64,000 bases of DNA, taken from the NCBI GenBank assembly GCA_018267385.1, contig JAFDYN010000011.1:1-64000 (forward strand). The letters are read 5' to 3'. Made by a program: the position numbers and the translations under genes. Shown piece by piece: positions 41,066-48,340 of the stretch. The notes under the pieces are model-generated. The model was not told where the DNA came from, searched no databases, and saw only the letters and a program-made list of their open reading frames with translations. Positions within the stretch are counted from its first letter, which is position 1. The number at the start of each line of letters is the position of its first letter. Source of the DNA: Bacteroidota bacterium (GTDB lineage Bacteria; Bacteroidota; Bacteroidia; Chitinophagales; LD1).

Positions 41066-41647
41066 TTAGCAGACTGCCTCAAAGTCAGACTCTTCAGGCC
41101 TTACAGTGACAGGAGCCGATGCGGCGAGCTGTATTATTTTTGCACCAAAAAGTTTCAGCGCATTCCAGTCGGTATACTCTTTATCCTCACCCGTACCGGC
41201 ACTTTGACTGGCGCGTTTAGCTATCTGGCGCATGATAAATTTTTTGAAGAAATCATATTTGGTAAACCGCAGTGCACCTGCTACATATTCTATCAGGGCG
41301 GGACGCCAGTGACCGGCTATGAGAAAGCGCTCCGTGATATGGCGAAGGTCCTGCCAGGAGGCCTCATCATCTGAGGCGGCTGTCAGGCTCACAGAGTAGA
41401 AGGCGGAGGTGGTCGCATTGAGCGCTGCGTGATGCTCGCGTATGTAGTAGAGCACAGGCTCCTGATAGCGCTCCATGTGCATAGATGCTCCGATGATCAC
41501 AGCGTCAAATCCGGAGGGAGATAAAGGCGTACCATTAGCGTCACTCAGTGTGACATTATGATTCAGGTTTTGAAATTCTTTGCCGAGAAAATCGGCCACC
41601 CGGCGGGTCTGGCCCTCTGTCGTACCGTATATGATCAGGATATTCAT
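41066..41647 (-). CDS. flavodoxin-domain protein (HemG-like)
   Basis: A 193-aa flavoprotein. The N-terminal MNILIIYGTTEGQTRRVADF holds the FMN phosphate-binding loop (GTTEGQT), and FDAVIIGASMHMERYQEPVL and AFYSVSLTAAS form the other FMN loops. The pattern matches menaquinone-dependent protoporphyrinogen oxidase HemG and related class-10 flavodoxins. ATG 41647 is used because the upstream extension has no domain content. The HemG-type reaction would feed haem synthesis, which suits the nearby cbb3 genes; a general flavodoxin role is also possible. Confidence 0.8.
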   Translation of the reverse strand: MNILIIYGTTEGQTRRVADFLGKEFQNLNHNVTLSDANGTPLSPSGFDAVIIGASMHMERYQEPVLYYIREHHAALNATTSAFYSVSLTAASDDEASWQDLRHITERFLIAGHWRPALIEYVAGALRFTKYDFFKKFIMRQIAKRASQSAGTGEDKEYTDWNALKLFGAKIIQLAASAPVTVRPEESDFEAVC

Positions 41648-41725
41648 GGGAGCATTGTGTTTTGTACGAATGCAAAAATACCTGTTGCCATGCACGCCGG
41701 ATATGACCATCATCAGCAGGACCGG

Positions 41726-41768
41726 TGGCAGAAGTCATAGCCACTGCATATACGTATAGCGAATTTTG
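41726..41768 (+). promoter_or_regulatory. weaker TGAC-N4-GTCA-like box 5 with -7 element (DUF962 gene)
   Basis: TGGCAGAAGTCA (41726-41737) has one mismatch in the left arm. GAATTTTG, 7 of 8 to TAnnTTTG, begins 35 nt downstream of the box start at 41761, almost the same spacing as boxes 1 and 2. It lies between the divergent flavodoxin and DUF962 genes. Confidence 0.4.
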
Positions 41769-41799
41769 GTTCATTCTATCATCATAAAAAAGGAATAAT

Positions 41800-42267
41800 A
41801 TGAGACCACTCAGGGACTGGCTGCACGAGTACGCGCTCAGCCACAGCAATCCAACCAATAAGATCGTTCACTTCATCTGTGTGCCTTTGATTTATTTTAC
41901 CGTGATCGCATTTCTGTATTGTGTACCGCTGTACACTTTTTCGGGAGGCTTCACCCTCACACTGGCTCATGTAGCTTTTGTATTTGTTTCCATCTATTAC
42001 CTGATTCTATCGGTACCTCTGGCCATAGGCATGATACTTTACAGCATCATCTGCATCCTGGCATCTATGGGTATACAGGCTGCCAGCGGCGGCTATCTGG
42101 GCTATATAGCCTTAGCTATTTTCTGCACCGCTTGGGTATTTCAGTTTTGGGGTCACGGAGTAGAGGGTAAGAAGCCTTCTTTTTTTAAAGACCTGCAGTT
42201 TCTGCTCATAGGTCCCATGTGGGTGCTGAAAAGTATGCTCTGGAAAGCCGGCCTGCATATAAACTAG
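41800..42267 (+). CDS. DUF962/Mpo1-like membrane protein
   Basis: A 155-aa membrane protein of the YGL010w/Mpo1 family. The signature LHEYALSHSNPTNKIVHFIC is at the N-terminus and the second motif FQFWGHGVEGKKPSFFKDLQ near the C-terminus, with four helices between and after them. Yeast Mpo1 is an Fe2+-dependent dioxygenase that shortens 2-hydroxy fatty acids; the His residues in both motifs are conserved here. AGGA lies 6 bases before the ATG. The gene is followed by a strong bidirectional terminator shared with ssrA. Confidence 0.88.
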   Translation: MRPLRDWLHEYALSHSNPTNKIVHFICVPLIYFTVIAFLYCVPLYTFSGGFTLTLAHVAFVFVSIYYLILSVPLAIGMILYSIICILASMGIQAASGGYLGYIALAIFCTAWVFQFWGHGVEGKKPSFFKDLQFLLIGPMWVLKSMLWKAGLHIN

Positions 42268-42286
42268 TTCAAGTAATAAGGTCATG

Positions 42287-42319
42287 AAAAAGCCCGCTTT
42301 ATGAAAAAGCGGGCTTTTT
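42287..42319. terminator. bidirectional terminator, DUF962 gene / ssrA
   Basis: A perfect 14-bp stem (42287-42300 with 42306-42319) with a 5-nt loop, A-run before and T-run after. It serves the plus-strand gene and the minus-strand tmRNA. Confidence 0.9.
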
Positions 42320-42321
42320 AT

Positions 42322-42693
42322 TTGTGGAGCAGGTGGGAGTTGAACCCACGTCCGGACAAGTGACAGATAGACTATCTACGGTGCGTAGTCACTTGTTGAT
42401 TGTCGGGAGACGGCAGGTCAAGTGACCCACCAACCGGCTCCTTACATCTGTCATTCATAGCGGGTGCAGTAGATGAAGCTACAGCCCGTACGTTACCAAG
42501 TTTTGAGTGCCAGCGCGCTGTGTATGGTACCTCAAGCGCGGGGCACATGGTGGCTAATCAGTATATGATTAGGCAGCCATAGCAAGAGTATTCTCGCCAA
42601 TTAAAAGTGTTCGCATCATGGATTCGAGAGGTACGATACACCCTCTGCACGCCGGTCTACCTCTCAGGCCTCCCGTCAATACCTGGCTGCCCC
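42322..42693 (-). ncRNA. ssrA: transfer-messenger RNA (tmRNA)
   Basis: tmRNA rescues stalled ribosomes and tags unfinished proteins for proteolysis. The 5' end GGGGCAGCC ... TTGACGGGA and the 3' end with the T-arm GGGTTCAACTCCC are typical. GGGGCAG pairs with CTGCTCC (one G-U) as the acceptor stem. The bases after the discriminator A are CAA rather than CCA, so CCA must be added after transcription. The tag frame reads GGC GAG AAT ACT CTT GCT ATG GCT GCC TAA (42598-42569), i.e. GENTLAMAA. Bacteroidota tags often start with GE and some end AMAA. A perfect TATCTTTG lies about 58 nt upstream of the mature 5' end, suggesting a processed leader. Confidence 0.92.
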
Positions 42694-42836
42694 TGAGGCG
42701 ATATGACAGTCTGTAGACGACCACAGGCTGCAATACTGACAGTGCAAAGATACGAAATCCGGAGCGGTTCTATACACACCTAGACCTGAGAACCGACATA
42801 CCCTGCGTATGAATTGGCACATTGCCACAAAATCCC

Positions 42837-42844
42837 GACCTTTG
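42837..42844 (+). promoter_or_regulatory. -7 element of menG-porT
   Basis: GACCTTTG matches TAnnTTTG in 7 of 8 positions, with ATTG 20 nt upstream (42813-42816). It lies 8 bp before the ATG at 42853, so the transcript would be nearly leaderless. Confidence 0.35.
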
Positions 42845-42852
42845 CCGCCCCG

Positions 42853-43578
42853 ATGGCCAAGACAGTCACCCCATACAATAGCGAGGAGAGCAAGAAGCAG
42901 CAGGTAGAGCAGATGTTTGACAATATCGCGTCGACCTATGATTTTCTCAATCACTTCCTCTCTGCCGGCATAGACCGTACCTGGCGGAGAAAGGCTGTGG
43001 ATTCCATCGCCTCTATACAGCCAAAGGTGATCCTCGATCTTGCTACCGGTACCGGAGATTTTGCCGTAGAGAGCCTCCGGCTAAAGCCTGCACAGGTGAT
43101 AGGTGGTGATATCTCAGACCAGATGATGAATGTAGGCAGGGAGAAAGCCGTAAAGCTGCAAGTGGCTGATGTGCTGAGCTTCCAGCGTGTGGACTCCGAG
43201 AATATGCCTTTTGAGGACAATAAGTTTGACGCCATCACCGTTGGGTTTGGTGTGAGAAATTTCGAGCATCTGGAGGAGGGACTCCGGGAGATGCACCGGG
43301 TACTCAGGCCCGGTGGCAGGGTGGCCATACTGGAGGTAGCTCAGCCGGAGCACTTTCCCATGCGTCAGTTGTATCATATCTATTTTCATTTTATCTTGCC
43401 TCTGGTAGGCAGGCTGTTTTCTAAAGACGTCCGCGCCTATACCTACCTGCCGGAGTCGGTCAGCGTATTCCCGCAGGGAGGTGATTTTACAGCTATATTG
43501 GAGCGGGTTGGTTTCAAAAATGCCGTTTACCGCCCCCTCACGTTTGGTATTTGTGCCTTCTATACATGCGAAAAGTAA
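42853..43578 (+). CDS. menG: demethylmenaquinone methyltransferase (UbiE/MenG)
   Basis: A 241-aa SAM-dependent methyltransferase making the last step of menaquinone synthesis. Motifs are MFDNIASTYDFLNHFLSAGI with DRTWRR (UbiE start block), SAM motif I ILDLATGTGDFAVE, the FDAITVGFGVRNFEHLEEGL signature and RPGGRVAILEVAQP. ATG 42853 (MAKTVTPYNSEE) fits the family; an earlier start has no support. It overlaps porT by 13 bp, a linkage conserved in Bacteroidota. Menaquinone also serves the respiratory genes found earlier in the window. Confidence 0.94.
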   Translation: MAKTVTPYNSEESKKQQVEQMFDNIASTYDFLNHFLSAGIDRTWRRKAVDSIASIQPKVILDLATGTGDFAVESLRLKPAQVIGGDISDQMMNVGREKAVKLQVADVLSFQRVDSENMPFEDNKFDAITVGFGVRNFEHLEEGLREMHRVLRPGGRVAILEVAQPEHFPMRQLYHIYFHFILPLVGRLFSKDVRAYTYLPESVSVFPQGGDFTAILERVGFKNAVYRPLTFGICAFYTCEK

Positions 43579-44450
43579 CCGTCATACTGCTGCTGTCTGT
43601 GCTGAGCCTGCTGGCCCGTGCACAGGAGATGCCTGCGCTCAAGGCACCTGCACTGGCAGCTAAATGCCTCGTGTGCAAGACCACCATGTATCCGCCGCTG
43701 AGCATGATGCTGGAGGACGGTGTAGACCGTCATGGCCGCTATCACCCGCCTCACAAGGCCGACTATTGGAGCAAGATCAAAAATTTCTACAAGCCCAATG
43801 GCGATGAAGCCAATGACAGGGAGGGATTCAACGTACACGAGCTGGGGCGTAAGCAGATCTACTTTGGCATCGCCCTGGGGGTCAATGTGGCCAACTACCG
43901 CATCGTGCATAAGCCTTTCAACGGTATCAATGATACGATCAGGAGCATGCACCCTAGTATTGGCCCCGGTTTCAATCTCGGTATCATAGCCAACTGGCAA
44001 TTTCACCGCTACTTTGACCTCAGGTTGATCCCCACCTTGTCTTTCTCAGACAAGTCTATCGTGTATAATACGGTAGTGCGCAAGGAGCCGGTGGTCAAGC
44101 AGACGATTAGTTCTATCTATCTCGACTTTCCCCTCCAGATCAGATTTAAGAGTGACCCTATCCGCAATACACGTATCTACGTGATAGGCGGTGCCCGCTA
44201 CGACTATGACCTGGCGTCCAACTCCAGTACGCGTTCTAATACACTACTCAAGGTAAAGAAGAACGATGTAGCTGTAGAGTATGGCATGGGGGTGATGATT
44301 TACTTTCCGTACTTTATCATGAGTCCAGAGTTTAAGGTCAGCCAGGGCGTGGTCAATGTCAACTCTCCTACACAGGGCTATATCTACAGCCGCGTGATAG
44401 AGCGGCTCTACTCCCGCACCTACACCTTCACCCTCAATCTGGAAGGGTAA
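43566..44450 (+). CDS. porT: PorT-family T9SS outer-membrane protein
   Basis: A 294-aa exported protein; the start MRKVTVILLLSVLSLLARAQ gives a signal peptide. The mature part is a beta-barrel-like sequence with the PorT pattern: GRKQIYFGIALGVNVANYRI, then GPGFNLGIIANWQFHRYFDL, then LDFPLQIRFKSDPIRNTRIY and a C-terminal TYTFTLNLEG. PorT (SprT) is required for type IX secretion in Porphyromonas and Flavobacterium. Its overlap with menG is the standard Bacteroidota arrangement and strengthens the call. It would serve the T9SS substrates encoded elsewhere in this window. Confidence 0.87.
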   Translation: MRKVTVILLLSVLSLLARAQEMPALKAPALAAKCLVCKTTMYPPLSMMLEDGVDRHGRYHPPHKADYWSKIKNFYKPNGDEANDREGFNVHELGRKQIYFGIALGVNVANYRIVHKPFNGINDTIRSMHPSIGPGFNLGIIANWQFHRYFDLRLIPTLSFSDKSIVYNTVVRKEPVVKQTISSIYLDFPLQIRFKSDPIRNTRIYVIGGARYDYDLASNSSTRSNTLLKVKKNDVAVEYGMGVMIYFPYFIMSPEFKVSQGVVNVNSPTQGYIYSRVIERLYSRTYTFTLNLEG

Positions 44451-44465
44451 TCTTATTTGGATTTT

Positions 44466-44498
44466 CCTTTCGGTTCTTTTTACTTTAGACCATAAATA
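44466..44498 (+). promoter_or_regulatory. promoter of the secreted helical protein gene
   Basis: TTTG (44466-44469), a 21-nt spacer and TACTTTAG (44491-44498, 7 of 8 to TAnnTTTG) just before the ATG at 44504. The leader would be very short. Confidence 0.4.
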
Positions 44499-44503
44499 TA
44501 ACT

Positions 44504-45535
44504 ATGATCAACGTCAAAACCTGCCTCCTATCGGCACTGCTCTGCCTGTCAGGCATCACTGTATCAGCAGAGTCTGCAGTAGAATATAACAATACGATAG
44601 TTCGCGAACTGATTTCTGCAAAAGCCGCCACTGCCGCCTATCTGGACGCTGCCACCCATGGTCGCAATGTACCGGAAGCCAATGCCAAACTCGCCCTAAT
44701 GGTTCACGCTCTGGAAACGGCCAGGACACACCTACAGGCCATCAAACCATACAAAGGCTATACAGGGCTGCGTGACTCTATCCTGAGCTATGTAGAGCTG
44801 GGATACACATCTGCAGCAGCTTTCAGTGGCATACTGACAGATGAGCAGATGTCAGCACTCTCCTATGAGGAAATGAAAGAATACATGGAGACCTCAGATG
44901 TGCTCAATGACCGGTTGATCGCATTCGGCTCTATGATCAGGCGCGAGCAAAAACGTTTTGCTGATAAAAATGGCTTTGAGATAGAGAAAGAGCAAAACCC
45001 TATGCAGGAGAAGTTTAAGCAGGTGCAGAAAGTTTTTAGTTACTATCATCAGGTCTTCTTGATTTTCTTCAAATGCAATAAGCTGGAAAACTCCTTCGTA
45101 GAAGGGCTGACCACCACCAATCCTGAGTCACTGGAGCAGACCCGCATCCAGTATCAGCAGGCGGCCGGGGAGGGACTGAAAAAGCTCGAATCTCTTCCTC
45201 CGTTTGACAGTGACCCAACCCTCGGTACCGCTGGTAAAGAAGCGCTTCAGTTTTTTGAATCAGAAGCGAAAGATAAATTCCCGCTACTGATCGCCTACTT
45301 TCAGAAAAAAGAAAAACTCGACAAGCAAGCCGCCGCTATCAATAAACTGGCCGAAAAGGATCGCACAGACAAGATGATAGAATCATACAATGCCAATATC
45401 AAAGCTATGAACGAAGCGATAGGAGTATACAACACTACCAATCAGGAGTTGAATACTAAAAGAGAAGTGGTGATAGACCGTTTCAATAAGACTGTCGTGG
45501 ATTTTCTGGACCGCAATAGCCCCAAAATGAAGTGA
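44504..45535 (+). CDS. secreted helical protein, LIC11966-like
   Basis: A 343-aa exported protein: signal peptide LSALLCLSGITVSAES, then an all-helical mature part rich in Lys, Glu and Ala with several long amphipathic helices. The layout and the SYYHQVFLIFFKCNKLE segment resemble the LIC11966-type surface-protein family, but I cannot confirm this without a search. There is no lipobox and no T9SS domain, so it is probably periplasmic. It has its own promoter and no operon partner. It ends 6 bp before a patatin gene remnant on the opposite strand. Confidence 0.65.
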   Translation: MINVKTCLLSALLCLSGITVSAESAVEYNNTIVRELISAKAATAAYLDAATHGRNVPEANAKLALMVHALETARTHLQAIKPYKGYTGLRDSILSYVELGYTSAAAFSGILTDEQMSALSYEEMKEYMETSDVLNDRLIAFGSMIRREQKRFADKNGFEIEKEQNPMQEKFKQVQKVFSYYHQVFLIFFKCNKLENSFVEGLTTTNPESLEQTRIQYQQAAGEGLKKLESLPPFDSDPTLGTAGKEALQFFESEAKDKFPLLIAYFQKKEKLDKQAAAINKLAEKDRTDKMIESYNANIKAMNEAIGVYNTTNQELNTKREVVIDRFNKTVVDFLDRNSPKMK

Positions 45536-45541
45536 TAGGCT

Positions 45542-45592
45542 CTACTTCAACGCCTCCTGCAGAAGATTGAAGCGCTCTGCATTATGAGGCCG
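45542..45592 (-). pseudogene. remnant of a patatin-like gene 3' end
   Basis: Read on the minus strand, this 51-bp stretch encodes RPHNAERFNLLQEALK followed by TAG. It matches the last residues RPNNAEGFRLLQETLK of the patatin-like protein encoded at 48341-50575, with matching DNA (CTACTTCAnCGnCTCCTGCAG). Upstream codons do not match, so only the end of a former second copy survives. Confidence 0.75.
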
Positions 45593-45692
45593 CTATCGGG
45601 GCTTCGGATTGGCTGCCATGATCCCTGACACTCACGTGCCATTCTACAGCTCTCAAAGTTTTCCGATAACAGGGCTATTCGTAGCATATACT

Positions 45693-47087
45693 TTACATTC
45701 CCTCCCTGATAGCCGCCAGCTTCTCTGCATGCTCTGGCCTGTAGAAGAGGTTCATCGTCTCAAACGGAATTATCCGGCCATCGTCACTGACGATGTGTAC
45801 ACAGGATTTCTTGATAGCCCGTACATCAAAGTCGTAAGCATCCATGAAGTTCATGATGATAATGCGGAAGAGATTGTCATAAGAGAGGCCCGGCGCGGAT
45901 ATCTCGGGCAGGCAGCACATGAGGTGATGCAAGGTCTCTCTGACACGGTCCGTAGAGCGGCCGGTCGTGAATACCTGTAGCATGTGCTCGCGCAGCTGCT
46001 GGTCCTGCTCGTAGACAATTGTATTTCTGGATGCGTTTAGCAATATATCGGGGTCTATCATATGCGTGAGCGGGTAGACGGTATCGCCGTACTTCAGTGC
46101 ATAGGCCATGGTCAGTGCATCGGGATTGCACGGTACGGGTATCAGGTCGTTCGGTTTGAATATATCACACTGTGCAAGGATCTGCTGGCGTATCTCCGTA
46201 CTTGTCATGCGGTGGACAGCCGGGTCAAAGTCCAGGAGTCTCCCGCTGATCTGCGTAGGCTGGAATGTCACTCCACGCACGCATTTCTGCTTAAGCGCAA
46301 AATCTATTATCTGGCCTATCTCGTCATTGTTGAGGCCCTTCTCCAGCGTCACCACTAGCGTGGTGGACAGGTTGTACTTGTTGAGATTCGAGAGTGCTTT
46401 CATGCGCACCTCTGACAGATCCTTACCGCGCAGCTTCTTCAGTGCCTCGGGTTTGAATGAGTCAAACTGCAGGTATACCTCAAAGTCCGGCATATACGAG
46501 GTCAGCCTTTCGGTGAATGCCTCATCCGCAGCGATCTTCATACCATTCGTATTGACCATGAGGTGCTTGATAGGCTTCCGTTTCGCTATGTCCAGTATCT
46601 CAAAGAACTGTGGATGTATAGTCGGCTCACCGCCGCTTATCTGCACTACGTCAGGCTCTCCCTCGCTGCGCACGATCGTATCTAGCATCACCTCTACCTC
46701 CTCCGGCGTGCGGTGTCTGCCGTGAGTGGGAGAGGAGCCTGCGTAGCAGGTAGGGCAGGTGAGGTTGCAGCGGTCGGTGATCTCTACCAGGCTGAGGCAG
46801 GAGTGCTGCTCGTGATCCGGGCAGATGCCGCAGTCATAGGGACAGCCCCATTTCGTTTCAGTGTGAGGCTTAAGCGGATATTCACTGGCCTTGTTATAGT
46901 TGCGTATCTGCTTGTAGTATTCTATGTCCGTAGCTATGAGTACCTTTTGGAATCCGTGCTCACGGCACGTTTTTGTCATATAGACATTACCCTGCTCGAA
47001 AATGATTTTAGCGCTTATCTGCTTATGGCAGGTCGTGCAGAGGCTGATGGTGTGATCGTAATATATGTAGTCCCTTGTAGCTGGCAT
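45693..47087 (-). CDS. radical SAM enzyme, Tes/MJ0619-like
   Basis: A 464-aa enzyme. The radical SAM cluster motif is CNLTCPTC in EITDRCNLTCPTCYAGSSPT, preceded by a Cys-rich front: CTTC near residue 18, TCREHG, and CPYDCGICPDHEQHSC. This front plus SGGEPTIHPQFF is the pattern of the MJ0619/Tes family, whose members join or modify lipid chains (tetraether synthase) or methylate pterins. It ends the minus-strand operon after an Lgt-like protein gene, 9 bp away, which favours a lipid substrate. Length is typical (450-500 aa). The actual reaction is unknown. Confidence 0.85.
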   Translation of the reverse strand: MPATRDYIYYDHTISLCTTCHKQISAKIIFEQGNVYMTKTCREHGFQKVLIATDIEYYKQIRNYNKASEYPLKPHTETKWGCPYDCGICPDHEQHSCLSLVEITDRCNLTCPTCYAGSSPTHGRHRTPEEVEVMLDTIVRSEGEPDVVQISGGEPTIHPQFFEILDIAKRKPIKHLMVNTNGMKIAADEAFTERLTSYMPDFEVYLQFDSFKPEALKKLRGKDLSEVRMKALSNLNKYNLSTTLVVTLEKGLNNDEIGQIIDFALKQKCVRGVTFQPTQISGRLLDFDPAVHRMTSTEIRQQILAQCDIFKPNDLIPVPCNPDALTMAYALKYGDTVYPLTHMIDPDILLNASRNTIVYEQDQQLREHMLQVFTTGRSTDRVRETLHHLMCCLPEISAPGLSYDNLFRIIIMNFMDAYDFDVRAIKKSCVHIVSDDGRIIPFETMNLFYRPEHAEKLAAIREGM

Positions 47088-47096
47088 AGCTTTTAT

Positions 47097-47885
47097 TTAT
47101 GGTTTAAAGGATTCACCCCTCGGGTCAGTATGAGGTCGCAGCACCCATAGCATCAGCCTGATAATGGTCTGAATGTAATACAAGATCCCTATCACGCAGG
47201 CTAGCTGTATAGAACTCAAAATACCCAGACTAAGATGTACCGGCTTGATGAAGTCTATTGCAAATCTGAAGATTAGGTAGAAGATCATAAAGAGCTTAAA
47301 GATGTCACCGCTCTGTAGAGCGGAGTTATACCCATTGATAAGATAAAGGACAAGCCACAGAATGAGCAGGAAAGCTATCTCATACAGCGCTATCGGATGG
47401 CGCATCAGGCCATCACCCAGATTCATACCCAGCATGGATGTCGTCTCCACACCGTATGTAGGCTCTGTGATGCCTGATGTAAAGCAGCCAATACGACCGA
47501 TGATCATAGCCAGTATGATAGGGAAGGTAAACAAGTCTCCCGAGGAGCGCTTCTCACCGATGATGAGCTTGGCTATCTCCACACCCCACAGGCCACCGAG
47601 CAGTCCGCCCACGATCGTCTTGCTGCTGTAGAAGTATAGCAGCTTGTGTGCCGAGTGCACAAAGGCATACGGATCTTCCAGCGCTCCCAGCATACGTGAC
47701 CCGATGAAAGCCCCGAAGATCGCGCCAATGATGATCTTCACACGCGTATCGTCAGACATATAGTCTGTAGACCGGGCGCGCAGGTATGTGAAGTAGCGGA
47801 ACCCTATAGCAAAGGCGAGCATCTCAAATACAGGATGAAGGCTCAGGTGTATATCACCCACACGTATCTCTATAGGAAAGGTCAT
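47097..47885 (-). CDS. Lgt-like membrane protein lacking key residues
   Basis: A 262-aa membrane protein with seven or so helices, related to prolipoprotein diacylglyceryl transferase (Lgt). Family parts seen are the first-helix region IHLSLHPVFEMLAFAIGFRY, GGLLGGLWGV, GRIGCFTSG and RHPIALYE. From memory of E. coli Lgt, the essential His103 (FHGG) is Val here (TIVGGL) and Asn146 of the RxGN motif is Cys (RIGC). It is therefore probably not the housekeeping Lgt but a paralogue with another lipid reaction. ATG 47885 is used rather than a start 45 bp upstream. It is in an operon with the Tes-like radical SAM gene. Confidence 0.8.
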   Translation of the reverse strand: MTFPIEIRVGDIHLSLHPVFEMLAFAIGFRYFTYLRARSTDYMSDDTRVKIIIGAIFGAFIGSRMLGALEDPYAFVHSAHKLLYFYSSKTIVGGLLGGLWGVEIAKLIIGEKRSSGDLFTFPIILAMIIGRIGCFTSGITEPTYGVETTSMLGMNLGDGLMRHPIALYEIAFLLILWLVLYLINGYNSALQSGDIFKLFMIFYLIFRFAIDFIKPVHLSLGILSSIQLACVIGILYYIQTIIRLMLWVLRPHTDPRGESFKP

Positions 47886-47946
47886 CTGGTTTTGAACATA
47901 GTAAAGTTTGCCGGTAGGTAGAAGTCGCACTATATTTCACAACAGG

Positions 47947-48219
47947 TCACAAAGCCGCACCTCCGAGACAGGAGGAGAATCCTACCAGCAGGGTCAATCC
48001 GGCACTCGTGAGGTAGGCATTGCGCCTGGGCTTTTCCCCTCGGACTGCGAAGCTAATGCCTGCGGCAAAAAGCGCAACCACATGCAGCGCGATACATAGC
48101 ATCATGAGCAGCATAAAACCAAGCTGCTCCGATGGGCCGCCACAGTATACTTTGCACAATACCCAGTAGGCTGCCAGTATGAGCAGATTGATGAATAGTA
48201 CTTTTCTTAAGTATGGCAT
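47947..48219 (-). CDS. small membrane protein leading the radical SAM/Lgt-like operon
   Basis: A 90-aa hypothetical protein with three predicted helices (about 6-22, 33-56 and 68-88) and a short basic cytoplasmic loop (RGEKPRRN). No family is recognised. It lies 61 bp upstream of the Lgt-like gene on the same strand and follows a perfect -7 element, so it is probably the first gene of that operon. A role in the same lipid-related process is inference from position. Confidence 0.65.
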   Translation of the reverse strand: MPYLRKVLFINLLILAAYWVLCKVYCGGPSEQLGFMLLMMLCIALHVVALFAAGISFAVRGEKPRRNAYLTSAGLTLLVGFSSCLGGAAL

Positions 48220-48246
48220 AAGCTAACAAGCATTTAAGTTCATCTT

Positions 48247-48254
48247 CAAATATA
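48247..48254 (-). promoter_or_regulatory. -7 element of the radical SAM/Lgt-like operon
   Basis: TATATTTG on the minus strand matches TAnnTTTG perfectly, 28 bp before the start at 48219. ATTG lies 17 nt upstream, a weak -33. Confidence 0.45.
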
Positions 48255-48340
48255 CTAAAGAACACATTAGGCAATCCGGCAGAGTACTTTCTCTTGCGGG
48301 TCTATTATGAATCTAGTTGGATTAAGGCTAGCAGCTTTGC

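Noticed and set aside
42400-42582. 60-codon plus-strand frame
   Set aside because: It lies entirely inside the tmRNA gene on the other strand.
47097-47885. Housekeeping Lgt
   Set aside because: Residues matching essential His and Asn of E. coli Lgt are replaced, and the gene is tied to a radical SAM gene; a true lgt is expected elsewhere.
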